A DNA stretch of 64,000 nt from Sipunculus nudus. Lineage: Eukaryota > Annelida > Sipuncula > Golfingiida > Sipunculidae. The notes below the pieces were generated by a model. That model saw nothing but the letters and a program-made list of their open reading frames with translations, ran no database searches and was not told where the DNA came from. The stretch covers positions 26,337,479 through 26,401,478 of the forward strand of contig CM049321.1 of assembly GCA_026874595.1 (NCBI GenBank), read 5' to 3'. Each line of letters starts with the position of its first letter. Position 1 is the first letter of the stretch. Position numbers and translations under genes: made by a program. This document shows, in pieces, positions 58,201 to 60,197 of this stretch.

Positions 58201-60197
58201 TAATCACAATTGTTGCTCACAGGATATTATAAATAATTTTATAAATTATTATGATTCCATTTTTTTAGGAGTCAACATTGTTTCACCAATAATAGAAATG
58301 TAAAAAACTTTATTTGCTTTTTGATTATTCCAAATGTTTCAAGTTGTATTCTTGTTTCTAAACTTGGTGAATTGTGTCCTTCAGATGACCTTGCTGCAGG
58401 AGCGCTGTCAGAAACTTGAGAACAAGTGTAAAGCTCGTTACGAAGCAGGAGAGCGCAGCCAGGCCTACAACCTGTTCCAAGAACGGTTCCGCAGTGTAAG
58501 TAACGTTTACTAGTCTCATCATCATATGATGTCAAGGGCTAAAAATAATGTAAAAAAGGCATATTCATAATCTGAACAACAGGTTGCTGAAAGTACTAAA
58601 AATTATATTATATTTAATTCTGCTGTGTGTTTTTCTTTCCATCTTTGATAAGCAAAAAAAGGTGGTCAACAAAATAGGATTTATAAAGTTGAAAATATCT
58701 TGAAATTCTTATTAATTAAATGAAGTTAACTTCTTTTTTATCAATTTTCATGTGAAATTTGACATATTAGACAATCAGCTGAAATCTTAAATTGTATAGC
58801 TGTAATAACACTCTCATCTGACAGTTTTATAGTGTTGAATGTCTTGTAATTCAATATGAGGCAGTTAATTAATTATATGATTTATGTTAATGCTTGTAGG
58901 TTCAGTCTTGGTTGGTTCAGATAGGCCAGGCGACTCTCAATGTCAACAAGGACATGGGAAGTACCCTTTCCGGAGCTCGGGATTTCTTAGATATCCATGA
59001 GCGCCTGGATGAAGACATAAGGGACAAAAAGGCTGACCTGGAAGACCTTGAGCGGCTGGCTGAGGACCTGAAGTCGTCAGGGGACCAGGAACTGGCCGCC
59101 GCCAGGGAGAGCGTATCCAAGCTCCGCGAACAGTGGGAGCTTCTCAAGGATATCATTGAAACAAGAGTCAAGCTAGCCTTGTCCTATGTTTCCTTTCACA
59201 AGAAAGCTCAACAGGTTACTATATTTAACTTCATCATCTTGCAGATATTGAAGTTTTACTGTAAGTTTGAATGCATATGTTAGTGATGTAATGCTTGGAT
59301 TTCATGGTCACTCTTATGGTGACCATAGAGGTTGGACACATGGAATTGCTGTAGTTTGCTGCATTTGCCCCAAAAATAAATATTATAAACAGTTGTTTTC
59401 AAGCAAAATACAGTTATTGATTTTAGTGCTTGTCAGGATGTGATATATATATATGTTAATATATACGTTAAAAGACTGAAATAATTCTTCTCCATGGCTA
59501 TACTCAATTTCTGTTTGCGTAAATCTCATATAGTCTGAAAAGTAAAAAATTCTGTGTGAGAATGCAAAAATTGACATTGCCATGCTAGAATGTTTCCAGG
59601 CTCCTAAAGTAGACCTGACATGCCCCATGTGACCTACAGGCTGTAGTTTACCCACACCTGGATAATTAGCTCTTAACCTAGATAGAAATAACAGCTGTTT
59701 AAAGTTAAGGTGCATTTGAAAAACTAGGAAATTATTATATGTATTCATTTATACAATTTAAAAAAAATCATGATTTTTTTTAAAGACAGGTCATGATTTA
59801 CTGTAATATTATTACCCATAAGCATTGTGACTTTGTTATGTTGTAGCTGGCCATCCAAATGGATGCCATTGAGCAGTATTTGAAAATCGAGAAGATGGAT
59901 GCCACCATGATCACGGAATCTGCCGTGAAGCATAAAGAAGAAAAGTGGATTGAAATGAACCAAACGTTCTCTGAAGTGGAGAACAAAGGCAAGAAGTTCA
60001 TAGAGCAGGCGACAGATACCAAAACCGACACGTCACTCGACACAACCCGTGCGGTGTCAGTTGTCGAAGCTCTCATCACCCAGTTCTCAGAACGCCGTAC
60101 TTCTATCTCCAATTTCTACGAGGAGTGGAAGTCCTATGTCGCCAGCGGAAAAGACTTCAAGACCCAGTGGCACCAGTTCATCCAGGATGCCAGAAAG
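2202..60197 (+). CDS. SESTD1-like: SESTD1-like SEC14 + multi-spectrin-repeat protein, 24 exons, partial at both ends (gene-level entry)
   Basis: The exons listed separately join in matching phases into a single open frame of 1,402 codons; residue numbers below count from the first full codon at 2203. The order is SEC14 C-terminal half (1-102), linker and SESTD1-like spectrin repeats (103-692), Gln/Tyr linker (693-750) and six further spectrin-type repeats (751-1402). Known members of this family (vertebrate SESTD1, about 700 residues) are cytosolic scaffolds that bind phospholipids through SEC14 and partners such as TRPC4/5 channels and planar-polarity proteins through spectrin repeats. This protein is much longer. 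Trio/Kalirin share the SEC14-plus-spectrin layout, but the FGGTLQYDH end of SEC14 and the exon-by-exon course of the first 690 residues fit SESTD1 better. No RhoGEF domain is in the window; one could lie downstream. The N-terminal part of SEC14 lies upstream or was not found. Confidence 0.8.
2695..2892 (+). CDS. Candidate cassette exon inside the SEC14 domain (uncertain)
   Basis: A 198-bp open stretch lies between a good acceptor (aaaattttacag) and a good donor (cttg|gtaaga), both in phase 0, so including it would add 66 codons without breaking the frame between exons 1 and 2. Base composition is AT-rich and the peptide (starts LFVFQAGEKPYSV) resembles nothing I recognise. Inserted here it would split the SEC14 core. 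The family alignment runs straight from exon 1 to exon 2, so skipping is probably the normal form. A 66-codon open stretch can arise by chance in such DNA. Confidence 0.2.
3065..3163 (+). CDS. Exon 2: SEC14 domain, middle strand and basic segment
   Basis: Acceptor tttccag and donor gag|gtaatt, phase 0 at both ends, 33 codons (residues 31-63). It encodes KIRVVLVLKPE, a strand matching the VSLVCVVKP segment of SESTD1, then a basic stretch rich in Arg and Lys ending KEKPPFE. In SEC14 proteins this part packs against the lipid pocket. The basic run may face membrane phosphoinositides, which is inference. Confidence 0.82.
3164..3821 (+). other. Intron 2-3, unique AT-rich sequence
   Basis: No repeat, RNA gene or further exon seen. 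Confidence 0.6.
3822..3938 (+). CDS. Exon 3: end of SEC14 domain (FGGTLQYDH signature)
   Basis: Acceptor ttgcattgcag, donor atg|gtcagt, phase 0 at both ends, 39 codons (residues 64-102). It contains DQLTQEFGGTLQYDHSMWL, the conserved C-terminal signature of SEC14 domains in SESTD1, Trio, Kalirin and Dbl-family proteins (L-T-x-E-F/L-G-G-x-L-x-Y-D/H-x-x-W). This is the clearest single identifier of the gene. The intron after it carries a long G-run at about 4,000-4,021. Confidence 0.9.
3939..4967 (+). other. Intron 3-4, G-run near its start
   Basis: A G-rich run at about 4,000-4,021 could form a G-quadruplex on the + strand. Otherwise nothing recognised; short open frames here are shadows. Confidence 0.6.
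4968..5145 (+). CDS. Exon 4: helical linker after SEC14
   Basis: Acceptor tttgttacag, donor gaag|gtcagt. It begins in phase 0 and ends one base into a codon (residues 103-161 plus a split Gly 162). The peptide is helical and charged, with a Ser/Thr/Gly-rich middle (GRARSTNSLGGADS), then VLQVPERVIREG leading into the next exon. It corresponds to the linker plus first helix after SEC14 in SESTD1. The split-codon join to exon 5 restores REGQELHRQ. Confidence 0.8.
5430..6010 (+). repeat. Decayed interspersed repeat remnants in the exon 4-5 intron
   Basis: The stretch has recurring phrases such as cataacttttg and gtgaccttgac, and alternating 'open and close' modules like those in the better preserved repeats at 0.9-1.8 kb and 15 kb. 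It holds no gene. A C-run lies just upstream (5,398-5,412). Boundaries are approximate. Confidence 0.4.
6655..6722 (+). pseudogene. Relic partial copy of the start of exon 5
   Basis: This stretch, with its own ttttacag acceptor, repeats the first ~65 bp of exon 5 with about seven differences and sits 103 bp upstream of the true exon start. 103 is not a multiple of three. Reading through it into exon 5 meets a stop, and no good donor follows, so it cannot replace the real exon in frame. The differences are partly synonymous (QYYSDRGVGFE is kept). It is best seen as a local tandem duplication of an intron-exon junction. Confidence 0.7.
6758..6981 (+). CDS. Exon 5: helical segment leading into spectrin repeat 1
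   Basis: Acceptor ttttacag, donor tct|gtaagt. It completes the split codon from exon 4 and ends in phase 0 (residues 162-236). It encodes QELHRQYYSDRGVGFE, then helices ending KTQQITSAIKS, which start helix A of the first spectrin repeat. SESTD1 has the matching segment (…GHELL…, then QQKVMQVVNWL). Four ttttacag-like acceptors lie within about 125 bp upstream, so the choice of 6758 rests on frame and family match. Confidence 0.85.
7068..7445. repeat. Interspersed element with TTGCCC...GGGCA ends
   Basis: The block opens with an inverted-repeat-like motif (cttgccctactgggcatg, near 7,085) and closes with a perfect hairpin (cttgccctaggcaag, near 7,415). It looks like a short non-coding mobile element in the exon 5-6 intron. 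Family unknown, boundaries approximate. Confidence 0.4.
7845..8260 (+). mobile_element. tRNA-derived SINE, copy 1
   Basis: The head has a Pol III A-box-like tggctcaggggtagagc and a B-box-like region (gtcataatttcaaatct) about 20 bp on, as in tRNA-derived SINEs. The body shares blocks with four other stretches in this window: cagcccccaccca, gacaccaggatataaaa, gtgctaccaccctgtcaca and the tail ggaggtggttacctccacc. It lies in sense orientation in the exon 5-6 intron. Confidence 0.75.
8541..8663 (+). CDS. Exon 6: spectrin repeat 1, first part
   Basis: Acceptor tgttttccag, donor act|gtaaga, phase 0 at both ends, 41 codons (residues 237-277). It encodes VTDWVLGPAEKLL…GIG…EAEELRKQHEQLE: the helix A Trp and the helix B start of a spectrin repeat. 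SESTD1 has VNWLEGPG…WGIG…LQQKHEEIE at this point. Exon 14 of the second block has the same length and phase and aligns without gaps. Confidence 0.88.
8664..9205 (+). other. Intron 6-7, nothing recognised
   Basis: AT-rich sequence ending in the ttttactag acceptor. Confidence 0.6.
9206..9397 (+). CDS. Exon 7: spectrin repeat 1, second part (64 codons)
   Basis: Acceptor ttttactag, donor gag|gtcagt, phase 0 at both ends, exactly 64 codons (residues 278-341). The coding frame starts GAG ACT TAC (ETYGRYGELRHQVEDLL); the longer open frame in another register is a shadow. It ends with the helix C signature LEKRRNLLITSVRFHRLAEE, matching LEFRQNLLQAALEFHGVAQ of SESTD1. Exons 11, 15 and 19 are also exactly 64 codons. 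Confidence 0.88.
10020..10320 (+). repeat. Interspersed repeat, copy A (paired with 14,990-15,350)
   Basis: This stretch and the one near 15.0-15.35 kb share tgaattttcatgaaactca, a middle section, and a right end reading cacaagacatacaaca, then gtattatgca, then tgcagtg. Both are non-coding and lie in introns of the same gene in the same orientation. Confidence 0.6.
10427..10600. mobile_element. MITE of about 174 bp with TACAGT...ACTGTA ends
   Basis: The ends read tacagtaaaaccctc and aaaggtttcactgta, which are imperfect inverted copies, each with a TA edge as expected for Tc1/mariner- or pogo-type target duplication. The inside has paired tagcgaccacctc and gaccacctcg phrases. Further copies or parts are at 18,271-18,452, 1,945-2,028 and 27,272 on. 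It lies just 52 bp upstream of exon 8. Assignment to the pogo group is inference. Confidence 0.6.
10653..10767 (+). CDS. Exon 8: spectrin repeat 2, first part
   Basis: Acceptor tttatttaag, donor atca|gtaagg. Starts in phase 0 and ends one base into a codon, 115 bp (residues 342-379). It encodes LARKLEDLMELMNMEISLND, then a helix. A second possible acceptor (ttggccag) 8 bp in would break the frame. The matching exon in the second block is exon 16 (109 bp, same phases). Confidence 0.85.
10768..11221 (+). other. Intron 8-9, nothing recognised
   Basis: AT-rich sequence without repeats I could identify. Confidence 0.6.
11222..11466 (+). CDS. Exon 9: spectrin repeat 2, second part
   Basis: Acceptor tctgtcaccag, donor aag|gtaaaa (a weaker donor). 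Enters after one base of a split codon and ends in phase 0, 245 bp (residues 380-461). It has a Ser/Pro-rich loop (MSVPPSNSFGPTSQE), then the helix C pattern VDELAEVKRLRYQQMLQLHQ, which parallels DMVDVRRLKMLQMVQLF of SESTD1. Exon 17 in the second block has the same length and phases. Confidence 0.87.
11941..12215 (+). mobile_element. tRNA-derived SINE, copy 2
   Basis: The head reads ctctgtggtctcagggtaga with a B-box-like gtgagttcaaatctcag, as in a Pol III promoter. The body shares the cacctttgggg, acacacccagggc and aggatata blocks with the other copies. It lies in the exon 9-10 intron in sense orientation; the far 3' end is less well kept. Confidence 0.7.
12216..13342 (+). other. Rest of intron 9-10
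   Basis: No gene. A short direct repeat (aaggggttgtttaagt, twice) lies near 13,114-13,150. Confidence 0.55.
13343..13444 (+). CDS. Exon 10: spectrin repeat 3, first part
   Basis: Acceptor tgtgtctttcag, donor aag|gtcagt, phase 0 at both ends, 34 codons (residues 462-495). It encodes AIDWIIQLGERMKENQG, the helix A Trp motif (SESTD1: AVEWLSELLDALLKTH), then LSLENTAK. It is the shortest of the first-part exons; its counterpart in the second block (exon 18) has 40 codons. Confidence 0.87.
13445..14989 (+). other. Intron 10-11, left part
   Basis: AT-rich. The 390-bp open frame at 13,606-13,995 has no splice sites in phase and unlikely composition; it is not called as a gene. Confidence 0.55.
14990..15350 (+). 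repeat. Interspersed repeat, copy B (paired with 10,020-10,320)
   Basis: It shares the modules listed for copy A, including aatgaggtcagaggtcacaa near the right end, which here occurs twice (about 15,142 and 15,279). Non-coding, in the exon 10-11 intron. Confidence 0.6.
15486..15677 (+). CDS. Exon 11: spectrin repeat 3, second part (64 codons)
   Basis: Acceptor gattatag, donor att|gtacgt, phase 0 at both ends, 64 codons (residues 496-559). It starts GTYKFGKQAVQAALVVRRSL, close to [20 protein letters not shown] of SESTD1, and continues LNDVWKNFSQGVSEEIAR with the conserved Trp of helix C. This segment strongly supports the SESTD1 assignment. Confidence 0.9.
15948..17340 (+). repeat. 40-bp minisatellite, about 33 copies, led by a G-run
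   Basis: After a G-run (15,949-15,965) the unit gtgttgtcacactaagagcc followed by aggaccacacagactaggg repeats with a 40-bp step, clearest at 16,681-16,920, where copies line up exactly. Variants differ in caagagaca versus taagagcca and in one- or two-base indels. Long open frames in it are an effect of the repeat and are not genes. It lies in the exon 11-12 intron. Confidence 0.95.
17341..17640 (+). repeat. Degenerate continuation of the minisatellite
   Basis: The stretch keeps the gtcacacca and aagac phrases but with longer, uneven spacing and AT-rich fill (ttgagtcacaccaagatatc and relatives). It looks like an older, decaying edge of the same array. Confidence 0.6.
17847..18034 (+). CDS. Exon 12: spectrin repeat 4 of the first block, first part
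   Basis: Acceptor tttgatag, donor acaag|gtaagc. Starts in phase 0 and ends two bases into a codon (residues 560-621). It encodes VLLKIEKLLLV…LVVRHSQEMETVFREGEETVRQGEELLHRLAVPVM. The GEELLHRLAVPV end matches GKSLLDRLTVPV near the C-terminus of SESTD1. Exon 20 resembles it (LRHGHTLLERV). Confidence 0.87.
18271..18452. mobile_element. MITE, second full-length copy
   Basis: Ends aacagttaaacctcacc and agatttactgta, with internal tagcaaccacctcaaag and gaccactttatcgagg phrases shared with 10,427-10,600. Similar length and layout. In the exon 12-13 intron. Confidence 0.55.
18554..18764 (+). CDS. Exon 13a: end of the SESTD1-like region
   Basis: Acceptor ttctgtaatag, donor act|gtgagt. It completes the codon split by the previous intron (Arg) and ends in phase 0 (residues 622-692). 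It encodes AGSVRRKLDQLHQELQQLE, a last helix, then a flexible SDGQLVGPDGQPVKN loop and a Thr-rich end. Vertebrate SESTD1 ends at about this point; here the frame continues. Confidence 0.85.
18765..19986 (+). other. Intron 13a-13b
   Basis: Contains repeat-like phrases (about 19,080-19,670: cagtttttatgaaaatcat, gtcaaaggtcagag) similar in style to the elements at 10 kb and 15 kb but too decayed to pair. No exon seen. Confidence 0.45.
19987..20160 (+). CDS. Exon 13b: Gln/Tyr-rich linker between the two spectrin blocks
   Basis: Acceptor tgtctttcag, donor gag|gtatgt, phase 0 at both ends, 58 codons (residues 693-750). The peptide is rich in Gln, Tyr and Pro (SYPQQYDTNEYMK; VPQQYSQVQQTVPQ), probably disordered, and ends GLIRMLQE, a short helix that can lead into the next repeat's helix A. 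It has no counterpart in vertebrate SESTD1 as I recall it. Its donor is the first unit of the ~86-bp array that follows. Confidence 0.8.
20161..21240 (+). repeat. ~86-bp tandem array carrying splice-site copies, about 12 units
   Basis: gtatgt-type donor motifs recur at 20161, 20244, 20328, 20414, 20500, 20586, 20670, 20756, 20839 and 20923, a step of 83-86 bp, then in weaker form to about 21,150. Each unit also has a pyrimidine-rich cttcccatttcag acceptor-like site. The first donor is the real 5' splice site of exon 13b, so the array grew from the exon-intron junction. Confidence 0.92.
22065..25980 (+). repeat. ~337-bp tandem units, about 12 copies, in the element core
   Basis: The landmark ggcacaaat recurs near 22181, 22518, 22856, 23192, 23535, 23870, 24619, 24989, 25326 and later, at 335-343 bp steps with some deletions. 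Each full unit has the perfect palindrome ggtggcgccacc. (GTCT/GTCC)n runs from 22,110 to 22,174. A C-run lies at 23,323-23,336. Non-coding. Confidence 0.9.
26090..27050 (+). repeat. ~278-bp tandem units, about 3.4 copies, right part of the element
   Basis: The landmark ataaaatcac recurs at about 26,292, 26,571 and 26,848. Each unit pairs a tggtttgacatatc module with a ggtggc(g/a)cca module. Sequence differs from the 337-bp units but the layout is alike. Confidence 0.85.
29957..30075. repeat. (AAT)n followed by (ATT)n microsatellites
   Basis: A taa/aat run at 29,957-29,997 is followed by a tta/att run at 30,040-30,075. The two are complementary and could fold into a long hairpin. Confidence 0.9.
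30743..30777 (+). promoter_or_regulatory. CArG-box and CCAAT-box pair upstream of the internal first exon
   Basis: ccttatttgg (30,743-30,752) fits the SRF consensus CC(A/T)6GG exactly, and ccaat (30,773-30,777) follows 20 bp later. Both lie about 460-490 bp before the candidate start codon at 31,234. Known roles: SRF drives cytoskeletal and muscle genes; CCAAT boxes bind NF-Y. Function here is inferred only. Confidence 0.35.
31234..31371 (+). CDS. Candidate alternative first coding exon (SEC14-less isoform)
   Basis: The ATG in ccatcatgg has good start context and an in-frame TAA lies 33 bp upstream. The frame runs 46 codons to a strong donor (aaa|gtaagt) in phase 0, exactly the phase needed to join exon 14 at 51,012. 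It starts MEQQQTPPDDAASEFSEM, has a Thr-rich part (ASTTTITTVAV), and ends KAKIVLAILK, a hydrophobic helix lead-in like ITSAIKS (exon 5) and LIRMLQE (exon 13b). Local GC is higher than in surrounding intron. No acceptor upstream fits use as an internal exon after exon 13b. Domain unknown. Confidence 0.65.
31372..40131 (+). other. Large intron, mostly unique
   Basis: AT-rich stretches alternate with less AT-rich blocks (about 32,440-32,800; 34,190-34,420; 36,490-36,700; 38,560-38,890; 39,180-39,560). The 34,190-34,420 block is rich in CAGC and E-box-like words. C-runs at 34,166-34,176 and 37,182-37,210. No coding exon fits the splice phase. Confidence 0.45.
43261..43445 (+). repeat. 60-bp tandem repeat, three units
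   Basis: Units start at the acaaacagacatccgcgact phrase, repeat with an exact 60-bp step and end in tttccggcaagca. The third unit has diverged. Because 60 is a multiple of three, every frame without a stop stays open, giving false protein-like frames on both strands. Two further units are at 44,967-45,086. Confidence 0.93.
43446..43867. other. CpG-rich insertion of unknown type inside the higher-order repeat
   Basis: The block starts after an A-run (aattaaaaaaaaacgg), is visibly richer in CG than its surroundings, and is absent at the same place in the other two copies of the large repeat. It holds three direct copies of aggtctgacc (from about 43,545) and a gcacagatgtgc inverted repeat (43,519-43,530). 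The A-run could be a retroposed tail. No coding frame or tRNA-like promoter recognised. Confidence 0.5.
44967..45086 (+). repeat. 60-bp tandem repeat, two units
   Basis: Same unit as at 43,261, after the same acagac/acaaac tract, with the two copies nearly identical to each other and to the first two units there. Confidence 0.92.
45091..48880 (+). other. Large intron, mostly unique
   Basis: No exon fits. Less AT-rich blocks at about 45,700-46,100 and 47,660-48,200. The open frames here lack suitable splice sites. Confidence 0.45.
48890..49480 (+). repeat. Degenerate GGATCTG-rich short tandem tract
   Basis: taggatctgt and close variants occur many times at uneven spacings of about 20-40 bp, for example near 48,950, 49,045, 49,064, 49,085, 49,326 and 49,398. 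It looks like an old minisatellite. A C-run follows at 49,523-49,538. Confidence 0.75.
49631..49640 (+). promoter_or_regulatory. ctataaatag: MEF2-type or TATA-type site
   Basis: The ten bases fit the MEF2 consensus CTA(A/T)4TAG exactly and also contain TATAAATA. They sit in a less AT-rich block (49,540-49,760) with several CAGCTG/CAGGTG-like E-box words. No first exon with a phase-0 donor was found just downstream, so an enhancer fits at least as well as a promoter. Confidence 0.3.
49761..51011 (+). other. End of the large intron
   Basis: AT-rich; a (taataa)n tract lies at 50,960-50,994, just before the exon 14 acceptor. Nothing else recognised. Confidence 0.55.
51012..51134 (+). CDS. Exon 14: spectrin repeat 5, first part (start of second block)
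   Basis: Acceptor ccctttttcag, donor aat|gtaagt, phase 0 at both ends, 41 codons (residues 751-791). It encodes SNEWIRVRIQQMEPDLMEVG…LEEAQQLLAEHEELL. It aligns with exon 6 without gaps, sharing Trp4, Gly20, Glu25-Ala26, Leu29, His33-Glu34 and Leu36. A second AG two bases on would give an immediate stop. It can be joined in frame by exon 13b or by the alternative exon at 31,234. Confidence 0.9.
52181..52255. repeat. Compound (AT)n(GT)n microsatellite
   Basis: AT repeats from 52,181 to 52,224 pass directly into GT repeats to 52,255. A separate (GT)n lies at about 51,785-51,808. Both in the exon 14-15 intron. Confidence 0.97.
52610..52696 (+). CDS. Second candidate alternative first coding exon
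   Basis: From ATG at 52,610 (or the better-context aggatgg ATG at 52,625) the frame runs to a donor (aag|gtatgg) in phase 0, as needed to join exon 15. It encodes MQDGRMERLFDDIVWMGEV, then LLLVDKLTRK, an amphipathic helix that could replace the helix A-B part supplied by exon 14. An in-frame TGA lies at 52,535, and no acceptor here gives the right phase for an internal exon. Local sequence is GC-richer than the intron around it. The exon is short, so chance is not excluded. Confidence 0.5.
52697..53578 (+). other. Rest of intron 14-15
   Basis: Contains repeat-like pieces (gacagacagacaaacagaca near 53,063; a gaccacc / ggacacc stretch at 53,190-53,290) of the general kind seen elsewhere. A direct repeat of tttacacagagagaacattct-like words lies just before exon 15 (53,505-53,550). 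Confidence 0.45.
53579..53770 (+). CDS. Exon 15: spectrin repeat 5, second part (64 codons)
   Basis: Acceptor ctgaccttgcag, donor ttt|gtgagt, phase 0 at both ends, 64 codons (residues 792-855). It encodes LKQKDVTELLTRADDLAAQ, then LNGQLEYRKKLLDQSIAFHQ, the helix C signature. It aligns with exon 7 without gaps, including the L-E-x-R-x-x-L-L…S…F-H…A pattern. Codon use is noticeably GC-rich compared with the flanking introns, as expected of real coding DNA. Confidence 0.92.
53771..54777 (+). other. Intron 15-16
   Basis: AT-rich; an (ATAAT)n tract lies at about 54,571-54,605. Nothing else recognised. Confidence 0.6.
54778..54886 (+). CDS. Exon 16: spectrin repeat 6, first part
   Basis: Acceptor ttctgtacag, donor aaaa|gttagt (a weaker donor). 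Starts in phase 0, ends one base into a codon, 109 bp (residues 856-891). It encodes FSQKMEAAQHGFSQPGMAYD, then ARQLLQQHQDIKK. It is the counterpart of exon 8 (115 bp, same phases). Confidence 0.88.
54887..55584 (+). other. Intron 16-17, nothing recognised
   Basis: AT-rich sequence; open frames here are shadows. Confidence 0.6.
55585..55829 (+). CDS. Exon 17: spectrin repeat 6, second part
   Basis: Acceptor ctatttcag, donor aag|gtaact. Completes the split Ser codon and ends in phase 0, 245 bp (residues 892-973), the same length and phases as exon 9. It encodes MHTLQEGQSLLDRIREMGMH, then LEELWLQRKIKLEQCLQLLL, the helix C pattern seen in exon 9 (RLRYQQMLQLHQ). Confidence 0.9.
55830..56367 (+). 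other. Intron 17-18, nothing recognised
   Basis: AT-rich sequence. Confidence 0.6.
56368..56487 (+). CDS. Exon 18: spectrin repeat 7, first part
   Basis: Acceptor ttccatgacag, donor cgg|gtaggt, phase 0 at both ends, 40 codons (residues 974-1013). It encodes VLDWYSNAGEGYLSQTELG, then a helix ending MQFEAQAR; the D-W pair matches AIDWIIQ of exon 10. This exon appears on the minus strand as an open frame, which is a shadow. Confidence 0.9.
56488..57078 (+). other. Intron 18-19
   Basis: Includes a decayed MITE-like piece (gcagtaaaaccttacctt at about 56,605, then gaccactgtcac and gtgacctcc). No exon. Confidence 0.45.
57079..57270 (+). CDS. Exon 19: spectrin repeat 7, second part (64 codons)
   Basis: Acceptor gtggttgccag, donor acg|gtaaat, phase 0 at both ends, 64 codons (residues 1014-1077). 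It encodes EIQETVLRLIRTADQLMHSA, then LDDRRKNLAMTIAFYSEAE, the helix C signature. It is the fourth exon of exactly this length and the counterpart of exon 11. Confidence 0.92.
57581..57778 (+). CDS. Exon 20: spectrin repeat 8, first part
   Basis: Acceptor tcctgtccag, donor atg|gtaagt, phase 0 at both ends, 66 codons (residues 1078-1143). It encodes ALTKLDEIESQLESNDLP, then ALAERHAYLSSAIYDATT and LRHGHTLLERVGRED. It resembles exon 12 (VLLKIEKLL … VRQGEELLHRL), so the duplicated block reaches at least this far, although the exon-end phase differs. Confidence 0.88.
57798..58150 (+). mobile_element. tRNA-derived SINE, copy 3
   Basis: The head reads ttggtctaggggaagagcac and the B-box-like part gactgagttcaaatct. 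The body shares ggcaccaggcctgggtgaca, aagatataaaa and actgaaatggaactctgcag with copies 1 and 4. It begins about 20 bp after the exon 20 donor. Confidence 0.72.
58385..58495 (+). CDS. Exon 21: spectrin repeat 8, second part
   Basis: Acceptor gtccttcag, donor agt|gtaagt, phase 0 at both ends, 37 codons (residues 1144-1180). It encodes MTLLQERCQKLENKCKARYE, then a helix ending LFQERFRS. The initial ATG is internal to the protein and is not a translation start. Together with exon 20 it makes 103 residues, the size of one spectrin repeat. Confidence 0.88.
58900..59214 (+). CDS. Exon 22: spectrin repeat 9, whole repeat in one exon
   Basis: Acceptor gcttgtag, donor cag|gttact (a weak donor), phase 0 at both ends, 105 codons (residues 1181-1285). 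It encodes VQSWLVQIGQATLNVNKD (helix A Trp), an acidic/basic middle (RDKKADLEDLERLAEDL) and LSYVSFHKKAQQ at the end. Unlike earlier repeats it has no internal intron. A minus-strand Ser-rich open frame here is a shadow. Confidence 0.9.
59215..59846 (+). other. Intron 22-23, nothing recognised
   Basis: AT-rich; the minus-strand open frames here are not supported by splice sites or composition. Confidence 0.6.
59847..60197 (+). CDS. Exon 23: spectrin repeat 10, whole repeat in one exon (last exon in window)
   Basis: Acceptor tatgttgtag, donor aag|gtcagt, phase 0 at both ends, 117 codons (residues 1286-1402). It encodes LAIQMDAIEQYLKIEKMDA, then KWIEMNQTFSEVENKGKKFI, then FSERRTSISNFYEEWKSY and WHQFIQDARK. 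The last part begins a further helix, so more repeats are expected downstream. The gene continues beyond the window. Confidence 0.9.

Noticed and set aside
58917-59171. Minus-strand Ser-rich open frame opposite exon 22
   Set aside because: It is the complement of strongly patterned spectrin coding sequence, with no independent splice or promoter evidence.
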